Assembly (NCBI RefSeq): GCF_036250695.1
Contig: NZ_CP109427.1
Coordinates: 5,146,001-5,210,000 of the forward strand
Source: Streptomyces sp. NBC_01497
GTDB taxonomy: Bacteria; Actinomycetota; Actinomycetes; Streptomycetales; Streptomycetaceae
DNA: 64,000 nucleotides
Reading direction: 5' to 3'
In this document: one piece after another, positions 1 to 9,294 of the stretch
Position numbering within the stretch: the stretch's first letter is position 1
Layout of the letters: each line of letters starts with the position of its first letter
Program-made: the position numbers and the translations under genes
Notes under the pieces: generated by a model
The model's input: the letters and a program-made list of their open reading frames with translations, nothing else
Databases searched by the model: none
What the model was told of the DNA's origin: nothing

Positions 1-137
1 CCATGGTGCAGTGGGACAGCCCGGTCCCCGGACCTGACTGCGACCTGCGGGCGGATCACGGTCCGGCCCTCCAGGGCTACCGCGAGGCCGGCGGGGCCCC
101 CTACGTGAACCAGCCGCTGCCGGCGCAGGTGCGCTGA
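1..137 (+). CDS. C-terminal end of an unidentified protein (partial)
   Basis: An open frame runs in from the left edge and stops at TGA 135-137. The visible 44 residues are hydrophilic and rich in Pro, Gly and Asp, ending in LPAQVR. An in-frame ATG lies at position 3, but nothing upstream can be seen, so it may be internal. I cannot assign a family. A perfect hairpin follows 26 bp after the stop, which supports a real gene end here. Confidence 0.4.
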   Translation, partial: MVQWDSPVPGPDCDLRADHGPALQGYREAGGAPYVNQPLPAQVR

Positions 138-163
138 GGCGGGCCGGGACGGCCCGCAGCGAT

Positions 164-198
164 CCGGCGGCCGGGCCACGATCGGGCCCGGCCGCCGG
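164..198. terminator. Bidirectional terminator hairpin
   Basis: The 14-base arms CCGGCGGCCGGGCC (164-177) and GGCCCGGCCGCCGG (185-198) are perfect reverse complements around a 7-base loop. The hairpin lies between a plus-strand gene end at 137 and the minus-strand dipeptidase end at 240, so it can serve both. There is no T run, as is usual for Streptomyces terminators. Confidence 0.7.
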
Positions 199-239
199 AG
201 TCCGGGCAGCGGGTGGCGCGGGGCGAGGCGTGGCGCGGG

Positions 240-1475
240 CTAGGCGGCCGGTGCGCCGTCCAGCTGCTCGATCGTCGCCAGGGACGGGCCCCGGCGGGCG
301 CGGAGCGTGCGGGAGGCCTCCTCCGCGCCGCGCAGGGCGCGGACCGCGTTCTGCCACGTCAGCTTCGCCAGGTCCTCGCGGGACCAGTCGCGGGCGCGCA
401 GTTCAGCCAGCAGGTTGGGGTAGCCGGCCACGTCGGACAGGTCGCTCGGGGTGAACGCCGTGCCGTCGAAGTCGCCGCCGATGCCCACGTGGTCCACGCC
501 GGCGACCTCGCGCATGTGGTCCAGGTGGTCCGCCACCGTGGCCGCCGTGGCGACCGGGCGGGGGTGCGCCGCCTCGAACTCCTCGTGCAGGCGCATGGCG
601 CCCGGCGTGGTGTCCAGGTGGTGCAGCCCGTGCGCGCGCAGGTTCTCGTCGGCGGCCTGTGTCCAGGCGACCGCCTCCGGCAGGACGAACTTGGGGACGA
701 ACGTCGCCATGGCGACTCCGCCGTTCGCGGGCAGCTGCGCCAGCACGTCGTCGGGGATGTTCCTCGGGTGGTCGCAGACGGCCCGCGACGACGAGTGGGA
801 GAAGATGACCGGTGCCTCGGCCACGGCGAGCGCGTCGCGCATCGTGGTCGCCGCCACGTGCGAGAGGTCGACCAGCATGCCCAGCCGGTTCATCTCGCGC
901 ACGACCTCGCGGCCGAAGGCGGTGAGGCCGCCGGCGCGGGGGGTGTCCGTCGCCGAGTCCGCCCAGCGCAGGTTGTGGTTGTGGGTGAGGGTCATGTAGC
1001 GGACGCCGAGCTCGTACAGCGCGCGCAGCGTGCCCAGCGAGTCGGCGATGGACTGGCCGCCCTCGGCCCCCATCAGCGACGCGATCCGGCCCTCGGAGCG
1101 CGCCACCTCCATCTCGTCGGCTGTGCGGGCCGGTGCCAGGTCCTTCGGGTAGCGGGCCACGAGTTGGCGCACGAAGTCGATCTGCTCCAGCGTCGCCGCG
1201 ACGGCGTTCTCGTCCGGGCCCAGGTCGGAGGGCACGTACACCGACCAGAACTGGCCGCCGACGCCGCCGCGCCGCAGCCGGGGGATGTCCGTGTGGAGTT
1301 CGCCGCTGCGGTCGCCCGCCACGTCCACCGCGTCGAGGTCGTAGCCGGCCTTCTGGCGCATCGCCCAGGGCAGGTCGTTGTGGCCGTCGACCACGGGGAA
1401 CGCCGCCAGCAGTTCCCGCGCCTCGTCCAGGTATCCGTTCGCGTCCGTCACCGTGCCGCTCACTTCCCGCCTCAC
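240..1475 (-). CDS. Membrane dipeptidase family (peptidase M19) protein
   Basis: This 411-residue protein has the M19 zinc-dipeptidase signatures: HxD in DGHND (H32, D34), the bridging Glu in GAEGG (E138), DLSH (H206), FSHSSS (H227), HPRN, and GIGGDFDG near 331-338. The family hydrolyses dipeptides using a binuclear zinc centre. I see no signal peptide or lipobox, so it is probably cytoplasmic. The GTG start overlaps the purE stop by 4 bp (GTGA), which makes it the last gene of a purK-purE-dipeptidase operon on the minus strand. Its link to purine synthesis is positional only. The substrate is unknown. Confidence 0.93.
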   Translation of the reverse strand: MRREVSGTVTDANGYLDEARELLAAFPVVDGHNDLPWAMRQKAGYDLDAVDVAGDRSGELHTDIPRLRRGGVGGQFWSVYVPSDLGPDENAVAATLEQIDFVRQLVARYPKDLAPARTADEMEVARSEGRIASLMGAEGGQSIADSLGTLRALYELGVRYMTLTHNHNLRWADSATDTPRAGGLTAFGREVVREMNRLGMLVDLSHVAATTMRDALAVAEAPVIFSHSSSRAVCDHPRNIPDDVLAQLPANGGVAMATFVPKFVLPEAVAWTQAADENLRAHGLHHLDTTPGAMRLHEEFEAAHPRPVATAATVADHLDHMREVAGVDHVGIGGDFDGTAFTPSDLSDVAGYPNLLAELRARDWSREDLAKLTWQNAVRALRGAEEASRTLRARRGPSLATIEQLDGAPAA

Positions 1476-2005
1476 TTCCTGAAACCGAAGGACGCCTCGC
1501 CCTGGGCCTTCGCCCGGAGCCGCTTGCCCTTCTCCGTCGCCTGGTCGTTCAGCTCCTGCTGGAATTCCTTCATGTGCGTCAGCAGTGCCGGGTCGTGTGC
1601 GGCGAGGATCCGGGCGGCGAGCAGGCCCGCGTTGCGCGCCCCGCCGACCGAGACCGTCGCGACCGGGACACCGGCGGGCATCTGCACGATCGACAGGAGG
1701 GAGTCCATGCCGTCGAGGTACTTCAGCGGGACCGGCACGCCGATCACCGGGAGCGGTGTCACCGAGGCCAGCATGCCCGGCAGGTGGGCAGCGCCGCCCG
1801 CGCCCGCGATGATCGTCTTCAGGCCGCGGTCCACCGCGCCCTCGCCGTACGCGATCATCTCGCGCGGCATGCGGTGCGCCGAGACCACGTCGACCTCGTA
1901 GGGGACCCCGAACTCGTCCAGTGCCTTGGCGGCGGCCTCCATCACCGGCCAGTCGGAGTCGGAGCCCATCACGATGCCGACGAGCGGCGCGTTCTCGGAG
2001 GTCAT
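1472..2005 (-). CDS. purE: 5-(carboxyamino)imidazole ribonucleotide mutase PurE
   Basis: PurE moves the carboxylate of N5-CAIR to C4, giving CAIR in purine biosynthesis. The 177-residue protein has the class I PurE motifs GSDSDWP (14-20), SAHR (42-45) and the GGAAHLPG loop (70-77) with H74. Length and motifs are those of a complete bacterial PurE. The ATG at 2005 was chosen because it overlaps the purK stop by 4 bp (ATGA) and begins a standard PurE N-terminus. A longer open frame upstream lies inside purK. Translation is probably coupled to purK and to the downstream dipeptidase. Confidence 0.97.
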   Translation of the reverse strand: MTSENAPLVGIVMGSDSDWPVMEAAAKALDEFGVPYEVDVVSAHRMPREMIAYGEGAVDRGLKTIIAGAGGAAHLPGMLASVTPLPVIGVPVPLKYLDGMDSLLSIVQMPAGVPVATVSVGGARNAGLLAARILAAHDPALLTHMKEFQQELNDQATEKGKRLRAKAQGEASFGFRK

Positions 2006-3183
2006 TCGGTGATCGTTCCTCGCAGGTAGCCGGCGGCGTGACGGGCGCGCTCCAGCACGTCGTCCAGATCGTCGCCGTAGGTGTTGACGTGTCCGACCTT
2101 GCGGCCGGGCTTCACGTCCTTGCCGTACATGTGGATCTTCAGCTGCGGGTCCCGGGCCATGCAGTGCAGGTACGCCGCGTACATGTCGGGATAGTCGCCG
2201 CCGAGCACGTTGCCCATCACGGTCCACCGCGCGCGCGGGCGCGGGTCGCCCAGGGGCAGGTCCAGGACGGCCCGGACGTGGTTCGCGAACTGCGAGGTGA
2301 TCGAGCCGTCCTGCGTCCAGTGGCCCGAGTTGTGCGGGCGCATCGCCAGTTCGTTCACGAGGATGCGGCCGTCGCGCGTTTCGAACAGCTCCACCGCGAG
2401 GTGGCCGACGACGTCCAGTTCCTTCGCGATCCGCAGCGCCAGCTCCTGCGCCTCGCCCGACAGTTCCTCCGACAGGCCGGGCGCGGGGGCGATCACGGTG
2501 TCACAGACGCCGTTGACCTGCTGCGATTCGACGACCGGGTAGGCCACGGCCTGACCGTGCGGCGAGCGTACGACGTTGGCGGCGAGCTCCCGCGCGAAGT
2601 CGACCTTCTCCTCCGCGAGCACCGGGACCCCGGCCCTGAAGGGCTCGGCCGCGTCGGCCTCGGACCGTACGACCCACACGCCCTTGCCGTCGTAGCCGCC
2701 GCGGACGGTCTTGAGGATCACCGGATATCCGTCACCCGCGCCCGGGATGCCGCCCGCGTCGGCGTCCGCGGCCACGCACTCGGCCGCGAAGGCCGTCACG
2801 TCGGCCGGGTCCGTCACGATGCGGTGGCGGGGGCAGGGCACACCGAGCGCCATGAGCCGCTCCCGCATGACGCCCTTGTCCTGGGCGTGCGCCAGGGCGT
2901 CGGGGCCGGGCCGCACGGTCACGCCGTCCGCCTCCAGCGCCCGCAGGTGCGCGAGCGGTACGTGCTCGTGGTCGAAGGTGATCACATCGCAGCCGCGTGC
3001 GAAGGACCGCAGGGTCTCCAGATCGCGGTAGTCGCCGACGACGACGTCGGCCACCACCTGCGCGGCGGAGTCCTGCGGTGTGTCACTGAGGAGCTTGAAT
3101 TTCAGGCCGAGGGGGATGCCCGCCTCATGGGTCATACGGGCGAGCTGACCGCCACCGACCATGCCGACTACGGGGAACGTCAC
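2002..3183 (-). CDS. purK: N5-carboxyaminoimidazole ribonucleotide synthase PurK
   Basis: PurK is the ATP-grasp ligase that makes N5-CAIR from AIR, bicarbonate and ATP, just before PurE. The 393-residue protein begins with the nucleotide-binding [11 protein letters not shown] and [10 protein letters not shown], followed by the ATP-grasp body ([12 protein letters not shown], the FARELAANV region, [26 protein letters not shown]). It starts with GTG and is first in a tightly coupled operon with purE. The promoter must lie in the 167 bp shared with the divergent GtrA gene. Confidence 0.96.
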   Translation of the reverse strand: MTFPVVGMVGGGQLARMTHEAGIPLGLKFKLLSDTPQDSAAQVVADVVVGDYRDLETLRSFARGCDVITFDHEHVPLAHLRALEADGVTVRPGPDALAHAQDKGVMRERLMALGVPCPRHRIVTDPADVTAFAAECVAADADAGGIPGAGDGYPVILKTVRGGYDGKGVWVVRSEADAAEPFRAGVPVLAEEKVDFARELAANVVRSPHGQAVAYPVVESQQVNGVCDTVIAPAPGLSEELSGEAQELALRIAKELDVVGHLAVELFETRDGRILVNELAMRPHNSGHWTQDGSITSQFANHVRAVLDLPLGDPRPRARWTVMGNVLGGDYPDMYAAYLHCMARDPQLKIHMYGKDVKPGRKVGHVNTYGDDLDDVLERARHAAGYLRGTITE

Positions 3184-3350
3184 CCGACCAGGGTATCCGC
3201 AGCCCCTCCGCGGGCATGGAGCCGCTCGCCTTCCGAGCCCCGGAAAGCGCCGCCGGGCGGCTGTGCGCCGGTGCGGGAGACGGCGAGCCGGGACGCGAAC
3301 CGCTGGTTAGCATGGTGCGCGACGACACCGAACGAACGGGGCTGAACCAG

Positions 3351-3857
3351 ATGAGCGTACGGGGCGGGGACGCGGCATCGGGGGCGCGGCCGCGTCGGCT
3401 GCTCCAGGAGATCGTCAAGTTCGGCGCCGTGGGCGGGGCCGGCCTGCTGGTGAACCTGCTGGTGTTCAACCTGGTCAGGCATGCCACGAACCTGCAGGTG
3501 GTGCGGGCGTCGGTGCTCGCGACGATCGTGTCGATCGTCTTCAACTACATCGGCTTCCGTTACTTCGCGTACCGGGACAGTGACAAGTCGGGCCGTACCC
3601 GTGAGCTGATGCTGTTCCTCTTCTTCAGCGCGATCGGCCTGGTCATCGAGAACGGCATCCTCTACACGGCGACGTACGGCTTCGGCTGGCACACGCCGCT
3701 CGAAAGCAACGTCTTCAAGTTCCTCGGCATCGGCGTGGCCACGCTGTTCCGGTTCTGGTCGTACCGCTCGTGGGTGTTCAAGACGCTGCCGGGCGGTGGC
3801 GAATCGTTCCTGGAACGGGAGAAGGGCCGTAAGACGCAGCCCGACCGCGTCGGCTGA
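3351..3857 (+). CDS. GtrA-like family membrane protein
   Basis: This is a 168-residue protein with four hydrophobic segments and the GtrA-like features KFGAVGGAGLLVNLLVF at the start, FNYIGFRYFAY and FRFWSYRSWVF near the end. GtrA-like proteins are thought to move polyprenyl-linked sugars across the membrane or to assist in this. I chose ATG 3351 because GGGG lies about 10 bp upstream and the hydrophobic core begins soon after. An earlier ATG at 3312 is embedded in a TAGCAT sequence that looks like a -10 box. From memory, the gene also stands next to purK in mycobacteria. Specificity is unknown. Confidence 0.85.
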   Translation: MSVRGGDAASGARPRRLLQEIVKFGAVGGAGLLVNLLVFNLVRHATNLQVVRASVLATIVSIVFNYIGFRYFAYRDSDKSGRTRELMLFLFFSAIGLVIENGILYTATYGFGWHTPLESNVFKFLGIGVATLFRFWSYRSWVFKTLPGGGESFLEREKGRKTQPDRVG

Positions 3858-4155
3858 CCGCGCCGCTCCGCGCCTGCCGGGCCGGGGTCGGCGCCGAGCG
3901 CCCAGGCGGCGCGACGGCCGCCGGTCGGCGCGGAGCCCGGCATTGCGTCCGGTACGGAACCTGCTCGTCGGATCCCGGGGTCACCGCGGTGTGGCACCCG
4001 GGTCTCGCGTTCCGTACGCTCCGGCACCTGCGGGTCCGGTCCCGGACCGCGTCCAGCATCCGTTCCTTCCTCCCGGACCGCGTCCGGTATCCGTCCTTCC
4101 GGTACCCGGACCGCGTCCGTCCTTCCCGTCCAGGTCCCGTCCCGTTCTCGGACGG
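3858..4155. other. Gene-free convergent intergenic region with a threefold direct repeat
   Basis: About 300 bp separate the GtrA gene from the convergent histidine kinase gene. I see no credible gene. The motif CCCGGACCGCGTCC occurs three times, at 4041-4054, 4072-4085 and 4105-4118, with spacing of 31-33 bp. I found no strong single terminator hairpin. Confidence 0.6.
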
Positions 4156-5421
4156 TCACCGCACCGGGCGCTGCTGCTCCTCCGGTTCCTGGGTCTCGCG
4201 GCTCAGGAACAGTGCGAACACCGGGGGATTCGGCTGCAGCAGCTCCAGGCGCCCGCCGTCCGCCTCCGCGAGGTCACGGGCGACCGCGAGGCCGATGCCC
4301 GTCGAGTTGTGGCCGCTGATCGCCCGCTCGAAGATGCGGGCACCGAGGTCGGGTGAGACACCGGGTCCCTCGTCCGTCACCTCGATGACGGCCTGGTTGC
4401 CCGTGACGCGGGTGCGCAGGGCGACGGTGCCGCCGCCGTGCATCAGCGAGTTCTCGATCAGCGCGGCGAGCACCTGCGCGATCGCCCCGGGAGTCGCCAT
4501 CACCCACACGCCCTGCCGTCCGGAGCGCACGATGGCACGGCCGCCGCCGCGGTAGACGGGCTTCCATTCCTCTATCTGCTGCTTGATGATCCGGTCGAGA
4601 TCGAGGGGGATCGCCGACCCGGTGCGGGGATCGCGCGCGTTGGTGAGCAGCCGTTCGACGACGTCGGTGAGCCGTTCCACCTGGTTGAGCGCGATCGACG
4701 CTTCTTCCCGCGCGGTGTCCAGGTCCTCGGTGACCGTGATCTCCTCCAGCCGCATGGACAGCGCCGTCAGCGGGGTACGGAGCTGGTGCGACGCGTCCGC
4801 TGCGAGCCTGCGCTCGGCGGTCAGCATGCGGCCGATGCGTTCGGCGCTGGAGTCGAGGACGTCGGCGACCCGGTCGAGCTCCGGTACCGCGTACCGCTTG
4901 TGCCGGGGCCGCGGGTCGCCGGATCCCAGCTTCTCCGCGGTCTCCGCGAGGTCCACGAGGGGCGACGCCAGCATGTTCGCCTGCCGTACGGCGAGCAGGA
5001 CGGCGGCGATGATGGCGAGCAGCGCGACCGCGCCGATGATCAGCAGGGTCCGGCCGACCTCGCGGGTGACGGAGGAGCTCTGCTCCTCGACGGTCACGAT
5101 CTCGCCCTGCTCGCCGCGTCCCTGGCCACGGATGACGGAACCCTTGGGCTCCTTGCCGACCTGCACGTCGCCGTGGCCCGGCACATCGATCCGCGCGAAG
5201 CGGTTGGCGGTGATCTGCTGCTTGAGGATGCCGGCGGTGATGGATTCGCCGCCGAGCAGCCGGCCGTCCACGATGCTGACCACGCGCAGCGCCTCGGAAT
5301 CGACGCTCTCCTGGGCGCTGCTCGTGATCGTCCGGGTCTCCACGATGACGAGGGAGACGCCGAAGACGGCGATGACGACGAGCACCACGGCCAGCGTGGA
5401 GTTGATCAGTCGACGGCGCAA
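4156..5421 (-). CDS. Two-component sensor histidine kinase
   Basis: This 421-residue membrane kinase has a transmembrane segment at about 9-27, an extracytoplasmic sensor region (28-123), a second transmembrane segment (125-146), a HAMP-like linker, and the H box DASHQLRTPLTAL with phosphorylatable H212. The N box (LIENSLMHGG, N324) and G boxes (DEGPGVS, STGIGLAVA) are present, so catalysis should be intact. It begins with TTG at 5421, with GGAGG about 5 bases upstream. The presumed partner regulator lies upstream on the same strand, but 536 bp away. The signal is unknown. Confidence 0.93.
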   Translation of the reverse strand: MRRRLINSTLAVVLVVIAVFGVSLVIVETRTITSSAQESVDSEALRVVSIVDGRLLGGESITAGILKQQITANRFARIDVPGHGDVQVGKEPKGSVIRGQGRGEQGEIVTVEEQSSSVTREVGRTLLIIGAVALLAIIAAVLLAVRQANMLASPLVDLAETAEKLGSGDPRPRHKRYAVPELDRVADVLDSSAERIGRMLTAERRLAADASHQLRTPLTALSMRLEEITVTEDLDTAREEASIALNQVERLTDVVERLLTNARDPRTGSAIPLDLDRIIKQQIEEWKPVYRGGGRAIVRSGRQGVWVMATPGAIAQVLAALIENSLMHGGGTVALRTRVTGNQAVIEVTDEGPGVSPDLGARIFERAISGHNSTGIGLAVARDLAEADGGRLELLQPNPPVFALFLSRETQEPEEQQRPVR

Positions 5422-5957
5422 TGTGCCCTCCGGGTGGGGGGTGGGCGCGGCCGAGGCCGCTGGAGCGGTTCCCGCGACTCAGCCTGTCAGGAGTCCCGGC
5501 CGTCCGGATTCCGCCCCCGGCGGATGTCCGGGGCGCGTCCTGGACGGCCCGGTCGCGCATGACCGGATCACGTACGGCCCGAGGCGCGAACGCCGCGAGC
5601 CGTTCCCGCGCACGACGGCGACGAGCGCACGGGCGAGCGAGCTGAGGCACCGGGCCGTGCATGCCGTGCGGGGGTGAAGTACAGGGTGAAGTACGGGGCG
5701 CGGTGGACCGCACGAATCCGGCAACGGCGCCGGGTCCAGGTCCGGCCCCAGCGTACGGGTCCGGCCGCCGGTCCGAGGCCCCACCCGGTGCACCGGTCCG
5801 AGGCCCCACCCGGTGCACCAGTCCGGGTCCGGACCGGCGTGCGGGCCCGGGTCCGCGTCCTCCGCCGTACGCCTTGACGCTCCGCGTCCGGACCCTGACC
5901 TGACCTGACCTGACCTGACCCGGGCTCGGCTTCGGGCCGGGGCCCCGCTCCCGGCGG
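5422..5957. repeat. 536-bp gap in a two-component locus with local tandem duplications
   Basis: No gene is evident between the response regulator stop and the kinase start. A 25-bp unit beginning GGTCCGAGGCCCC is duplicated head to tail at 5770-5794 and 5795-5819. TGACC is repeated five times at about 5896-5920, just beyond the response regulator stop. The stretch next to the kinase supplies its ribosome binding site. It may also contain a separate kinase promoter, which I could not identify. Confidence 0.6.
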
Positions 5958-6635
5958 TCAGCTCTTCTCGAAGCGGAAGCCCACGCCCCGCACCGTGGCG
6001 ATGTAGCGGGGGTTCGCGGCGTCGTCGCCGAGCTTCTTGCGCAGCCACGAGATGTGCATGTCCAGGGTCTTGGTGGAGGACCACCAGGTGGTGTCCCAGA
6101 CCTCGCGCATCAGCTGGTCGCGGGTGACGACCCGGCCCGCGTCCCGCACGAGGACGCGCAGCAGGTCGAACTCCTTGGCGGTGAGCTGCAACTCGTCGTC
6201 GCCCATCCACGCGCGGTGCGACTCGACGTCGATCCGTACCCCGTGGGTGGCGGGCGCGGGCGCCGGCTCGCTGGCGCCGCGCCGCAGCAGGGCCCGCACG
6301 CGGGCGAGCAGTTCGGCGAGGCGGAACGGCTTGGTCACGTAGTCGTCGGCACCGGCGTCGAGGCCGACGACCGTGTCGACCTCGTCGGCGCGCGCGGTGA
6401 GGACGAGGATCGGTACCGCGTGGCCCTCGGCCCTGAGCCGGCGGGCGACCTCAAGGCCGTCCATGCCGGGCAGGCCGAGGTCGAGTACCACCAGGTCGAT
6501 GCCGCCCTGGAGGCCCGCGTCGAGAGCGGTGGGGCCGTCCTCGCGGACCTCGACCTCGTACCCCTCCCGCCGGAGGGCGCGGGCCAGCGGCTCGGAGATG
6601 GATGCGTCGTCCTCGGCGAGCAGTACACGGGTCAT
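5958..6635 (-). CDS. OmpR/PhoB-family response regulator
   Basis: The 225-residue protein has a receiver domain (1-117) with acidic residues D9/D10, phosphoacceptor D52 in LVVLDLGLPGMDG, T80 and K102 in DDYVTKPF. A winged-helix DNA-binding domain follows (about 130-225), with KEFDLLRVL, TRDQLMREVW and RYIATVRGVGFRFE. It is the likely partner of the histidine kinase downstream on the same strand. Its start faces the peptide transporter leader across 333 bp, so it may control that gene or itself, but this is inference. Confidence 0.95.
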   Translation of the reverse strand: MTRVLLAEDDASISEPLARALRREGYEVEVREDGPTALDAGLQGGIDLVVLDLGLPGMDGLEVARRLRAEGHAVPILVLTARADEVDTVVGLDAGADDYVTKPFRLAELLARVRALLRRGASEPAPAPATHGVRIDVESHRAWMGDDELQLTAKEFDLLRVLVRDAGRVVTRDQLMREVWDTTWWSSTKTLDMHISWLRKKLGDDAANPRYIATVRGVGFRFEKS

Positions 6636-6968
6636 GTGGTGATGGTAGTCCGCACGGGGCGGCGGTCGGGCAATGATGGGTCGAGCCTCTGCTACAGACC
6701 GTAGCGTAGGATTTCACCTTCGAATCACAGTGTGTAAGGGGTTCATAACCTGTGATTCATCTCTCAAGTCCTTCTAAATAGCCCTATGGCATGTCGTATG
6801 GTCATGCAGAGCCTGTAGTACTACCTGGGGACCTTTGGCGAAGAAGCTGCCAAGGGTCTCTTTTGTATGCGGGCGGCATCCCCACGGACGACTCCGTCAC
6901 CCACGGACCCCGTGGCCCCCACGGCGCGGCCCCCCACGGCCGGTACGCCCCCACGAGCAAGGAACACC
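6636..6968. promoter_or_regulatory. Divergent regulatory region between response regulator and peptide transporter
   Basis: This stretch has no gene and is noticeably less GC-rich from about 6700 to 6870. It holds a 9-bp perfect inverted repeat, GAATCACAG (6722-6730) and CTGTGATTC (6750-6758), separated by 19 bases. It also has the palindrome GTAGTACTAC (6815-6824) and a terminator-like hairpin at 6830-6866. The layout suggests an operator or structured leader RNA for the transporter. The ATG at 6969 is preceded by AAGGA (6959-6963). Confidence 0.55.
6830..6866 (+). terminator. Intrinsic-terminator-like hairpin in the transporter leader
   Basis: GACCTTTGGC (6830-6839) pairs with GCCAAGGGTC (6849-6858) over 10 bp with one G-U wobble and a 9-base loop, followed by TCTTTTGT. 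This is a classical Rho-independent terminator shape, which is uncommon in Streptomyces. It lies about 100 bp before the peptide transporter start and on its coding strand, where no upstream plus-strand gene needs ending. I infer an attenuator. Confidence 0.6.
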
Positions 6969-8489
6969 ATGGCGACCACTCTGACGAAGGACGCGCCCAG
7001 CCCACCCGGCGACGGCAAGACCTTCTTCGGCCACCCGCGCGGCCTGGCCACCCTGTTCATGACCGAGATGTGGGAGCGGTTCAGCTTCTACGGCATGCGG
7101 GCGCTGCTCACGATCTACCTGCTGTCCGGCGGCCCGGACGCCTCCAAGGGCCTGCACGCCGGTGGCCTGGGCATGGACCTCGCCGCCGCCACCGCGATCT
7201 ACTCGATCTACAACTCCCTCGTCTACCTGCTCGCGATGCCGGGCGGCTGGCTCGGCGACCGGGTCTGGAGCCCGCGCAGGACGGTGGCGGTCGCCGCCGG
7301 CACGATCATGGTGGGGCACCTGACCCTGGCGCTGCCCGGGTCGGGCACGTTCTTCATAGGCCTCGCCCTCGTGGCGCTCGGCTCGGGCCTGCTCAAGGCC
7401 AACATCTCGACGATGGTCGGCCACCTGTACAAGGGTCCGAACGACCCGCGCAGGGACGGCGGCTTCACGATCTTCTACATGGGGATCAACGTCGGTGCCT
7501 TCTTCGCCCCCCTGACCATCGGCACCGTCGGTGAGAAGTACAGCTGGCACCTGGGCTTCGCCCTGGCGGCCGTCGGCATGGCGCTCGGCCTCATCCAGTT
7601 CCTGATCGGCACCCGCCACCTGAGCCCCGAGAGCAGCAAGGTGCCCCAGCCGCTGAGCCGCGAGGAGCGCTCCAGCTGGCTGCGCAAGGGCCTGCTGTGG
7701 CTGATCGTCGCCGTCGTCGCGTACGCCGTCATCGGGCTGAGCGGCCACTTCACCATGAACTGGGCGATGATCCCGCTGACCGTCGCGGGGCTGGTCATCC
7801 CGGCCGGTGTGCTGTGGCGGATCAAGCGGGACAAGGCCCTGTCGACAGGCGAGCAGACCAAGATGTCCGGGTACATCTGGTTCTTCGTGGCAGCCGCCGT
7901 GTTCTGGATGATCTACGACCAGGGCGGTTCGACGGTCCAGGCCTTCGGCACCGACAAGGCGTCCGACAGTGTGCTCGGCCTGGCGTTCCCGACCTCCTGG
8001 TACCAGTCGCTGAACCCGGTCTTCATCATGGCGCTCGCGCCCGTCCTGGCCTGGTTCTGGCTGTGGCTGAACCGGCGCGGCAAGGAACCGAGCACGGTCA
8101 CGAAGTTCTCGGTCGGCCTCGTCTTCATCGGCGTCTCGTTCTTCTTCTTCCTGATCCCGCTGTTCATGGCGGTCGACGGGACGCTCGTCAGCCCGATGTG
8201 GCTGGTCGGGATCTACCTGATCCAGACGGTCGGCGAGCTGTGCCTCTCGCCGGTGGGCCTGTCCGTGACGACGAAGATGGCGCCGGAGAAGTACGCGAGC
8301 CAGATGATGGGCGTGTGGTTCCTCGCGGTGACCGCGGGCGACTCGGTGACGGGTCTGCTCTCGATCGCGAAGGTGGACCTCAGCGGTACGGGTGTCGTGA
8401 CCATGGAAGCGGCTCTGGCGACGCTCGCCGGCCTGGCCGTCGTGATGTACCGCCGCCGGGTCCGGGACCTGATGGGCGAGATCCACTGA
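6969..8489 (+). CDS. POT/PTR-family proton-dependent oligopeptide transporter
   Basis: This is a 506-residue integral membrane protein of the proton-dependent oligopeptide transporter family (DtpT type). The N-terminal signature FMTEMWERFSFYGMRALL carries the ExxERF motif, followed by PGGWLGDRVW and GSGLLKANISTMVGHLY. About fourteen hydrophobic segments follow, ending with ELCLSPVGLSVTTKMAP in the C-terminal half. It should import di- and tripeptides with protons. ATG 6969 has AAGGA 5 bases upstream. An open frame extends further upstream, but through the leader hairpin. Expression is probably set by the leader. Confidence 0.94.
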   Translation: MATTLTKDAPSPPGDGKTFFGHPRGLATLFMTEMWERFSFYGMRALLTIYLLSGGPDASKGLHAGGLGMDLAAATAIYSIYNSLVYLLAMPGGWLGDRVWSPRRTVAVAAGTIMVGHLTLALPGSGTFFIGLALVALGSGLLKANISTMVGHLYKGPNDPRRDGGFTIFYMGINVGAFFAPLTIGTVGEKYSWHLGFALAAVGMALGLIQFLIGTRHLSPESSKVPQPLSREERSSWLRKGLLWLIVAVVAYAVIGLSGHFTMNWAMIPLTVAGLVIPAGVLWRIKRDKALSTGEQTKMSGYIWFFVAAAVFWMIYDQGGSTVQAFGTDKASDSVLGLAFPTSWYQSLNPVFIMALAPVLAWFWLWLNRRGKEPSTVTKFSVGLVFIGVSFFFFLIPLFMAVDGTLVSPMWLVGIYLIQTVGELCLSPVGLSVTTKMAPEKYASQMMGVWFLAVTAGDSVTGLLSIAKVDLSGTGVVTMEAALATLAGLAVVMYRRRVRDLMGEIH

Positions 8490-8811
8490 CGGTCGTCGGG
8501 CCGGCCGCTCCCTCGGCCGGCCCGGCCTCCGCGGTCCTGCCTGCGGCCCTGCGCCCGTTCGTTGGACGCCCTCCCCGCGTCGCCGGATATATACGATCGG
8601 CGGCGGACACCTCCGGCTCGGCACGCCCACGAAGCCTCGGCACGCGGACGAAGCCCCGGCACGCCCACGAAGCCTCGGCACGAACGTGAAGGCCCGAGGC
8701 CCGGCACGGGTGCACGCGCGCCCGCCGCACGCACGAAGAAGTTCCGCGCGGCGGGAAGCCGCGCGGAACGGGGGGTGCGCGGACGGGCCGCGCGTCAGAG
8801 GGTGCCGGGGG
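8490..8811. repeat. Convergent intergenic region with 19-bp tandem repeat
   Basis: The region holds no credible gene. A 19-bp unit beginning GGCACGCCCACGAAGC is repeated in tandem at 8620-8638, 8639-8657 and 8658-8676, with a degenerate fourth copy at 8677-8695. A perfect terminator hairpin follows at 8741-8769. The unit length is not a multiple of three, and reading across it gives only a low-complexity Arg/Thr-rich frame. Confidence 0.65.
8741..8769. terminator. Bidirectional terminator hairpin
   Basis: GTTCCGCGCGGC (8741-8752) and GCCGCGCGGAAC (8758-8769) form a perfect 12-bp stem with loop GGGAA. It lies between the convergent peptide transporter and anti-sigma ATPase genes. Confidence 0.75.
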
Positions 8812-9294
8812 TTACGCGGGTGCCGCCAGTTCGGCCCAGACCGTCTTGCCCTCGGTGCCGGGGGTACGCAGGACGCCCCAGTCGAGGCAGAGGCGCTGGA
8901 CGATGAACATGCCGTGCCCGCCGGGCCGCCCGGCCTGGTGGGGTGTACGAGGAGCGGGCTGGCCCGCTCCTCTGTCGGTGACCTCAAGGCGCAGCACCTT
9001 CGCGGCGGTCGAGACGCGCAGCCGCTCGGGGCCCTCCGCGTGCAGGCACGCGTTGGTGACCAGTTCCGACACGACCAGCAGTACGTCCTCCGCGGCGGCT
9101 CGCGCGTCCGTGGTGGACGCGGGCAGCCAGCCCCAGTCGTAGAGGGCCTGACGGGTGAAGTCACGGGCGAGCGGGACGACCCCGCTGGCTCCATCCAGTG
9201 TGAGCGTGCGGTTCGAGCCGTCCGTCACGGGCACCTGATCGGCGTCCGGCTCGGGGCCGAGGTCGCCCGGCGGTGGCTGCCGGGTGGTGCTCAT
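8812..9294 (-). CDS. Anti-sigma factor / RsbW-like ATP-binding protein
   Basis: This 160-residue HATPase_c_2 (GHKL) protein has the N box AAEDVLLVVSELVTNACLHA, EVTDRGAGQP, and the glycine loop GRPGGHGMFIVQRL. Proteins of this type bind a SigB-family sigma factor and phosphorylate a STAS antagonist. A STAS gene lies directly upstream on the same strand and a SigB-family sigma gene follows divergently, so all three partner-switching components are present. The ATG at 9294 has GAGGTGAA about 8 bases upstream. From memory, the set resembles the SigI/ArsI/PrsI locus of S. coelicolor. Confidence 0.9.
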   Translation of the reverse strand: MSTTRQPPPGDLGPEPDADQVPVTDGSNRTLTLDGASGVVPLARDFTRQALYDWGWLPASTTDARAAAEDVLLVVSELVTNACLHAEGPERLRVSTAAKVLRLEVTDRGAGQPAPRTPHQAGRPGGHGMFIVQRLCLDWGVLRTPGTEGKTVWAELAAPA

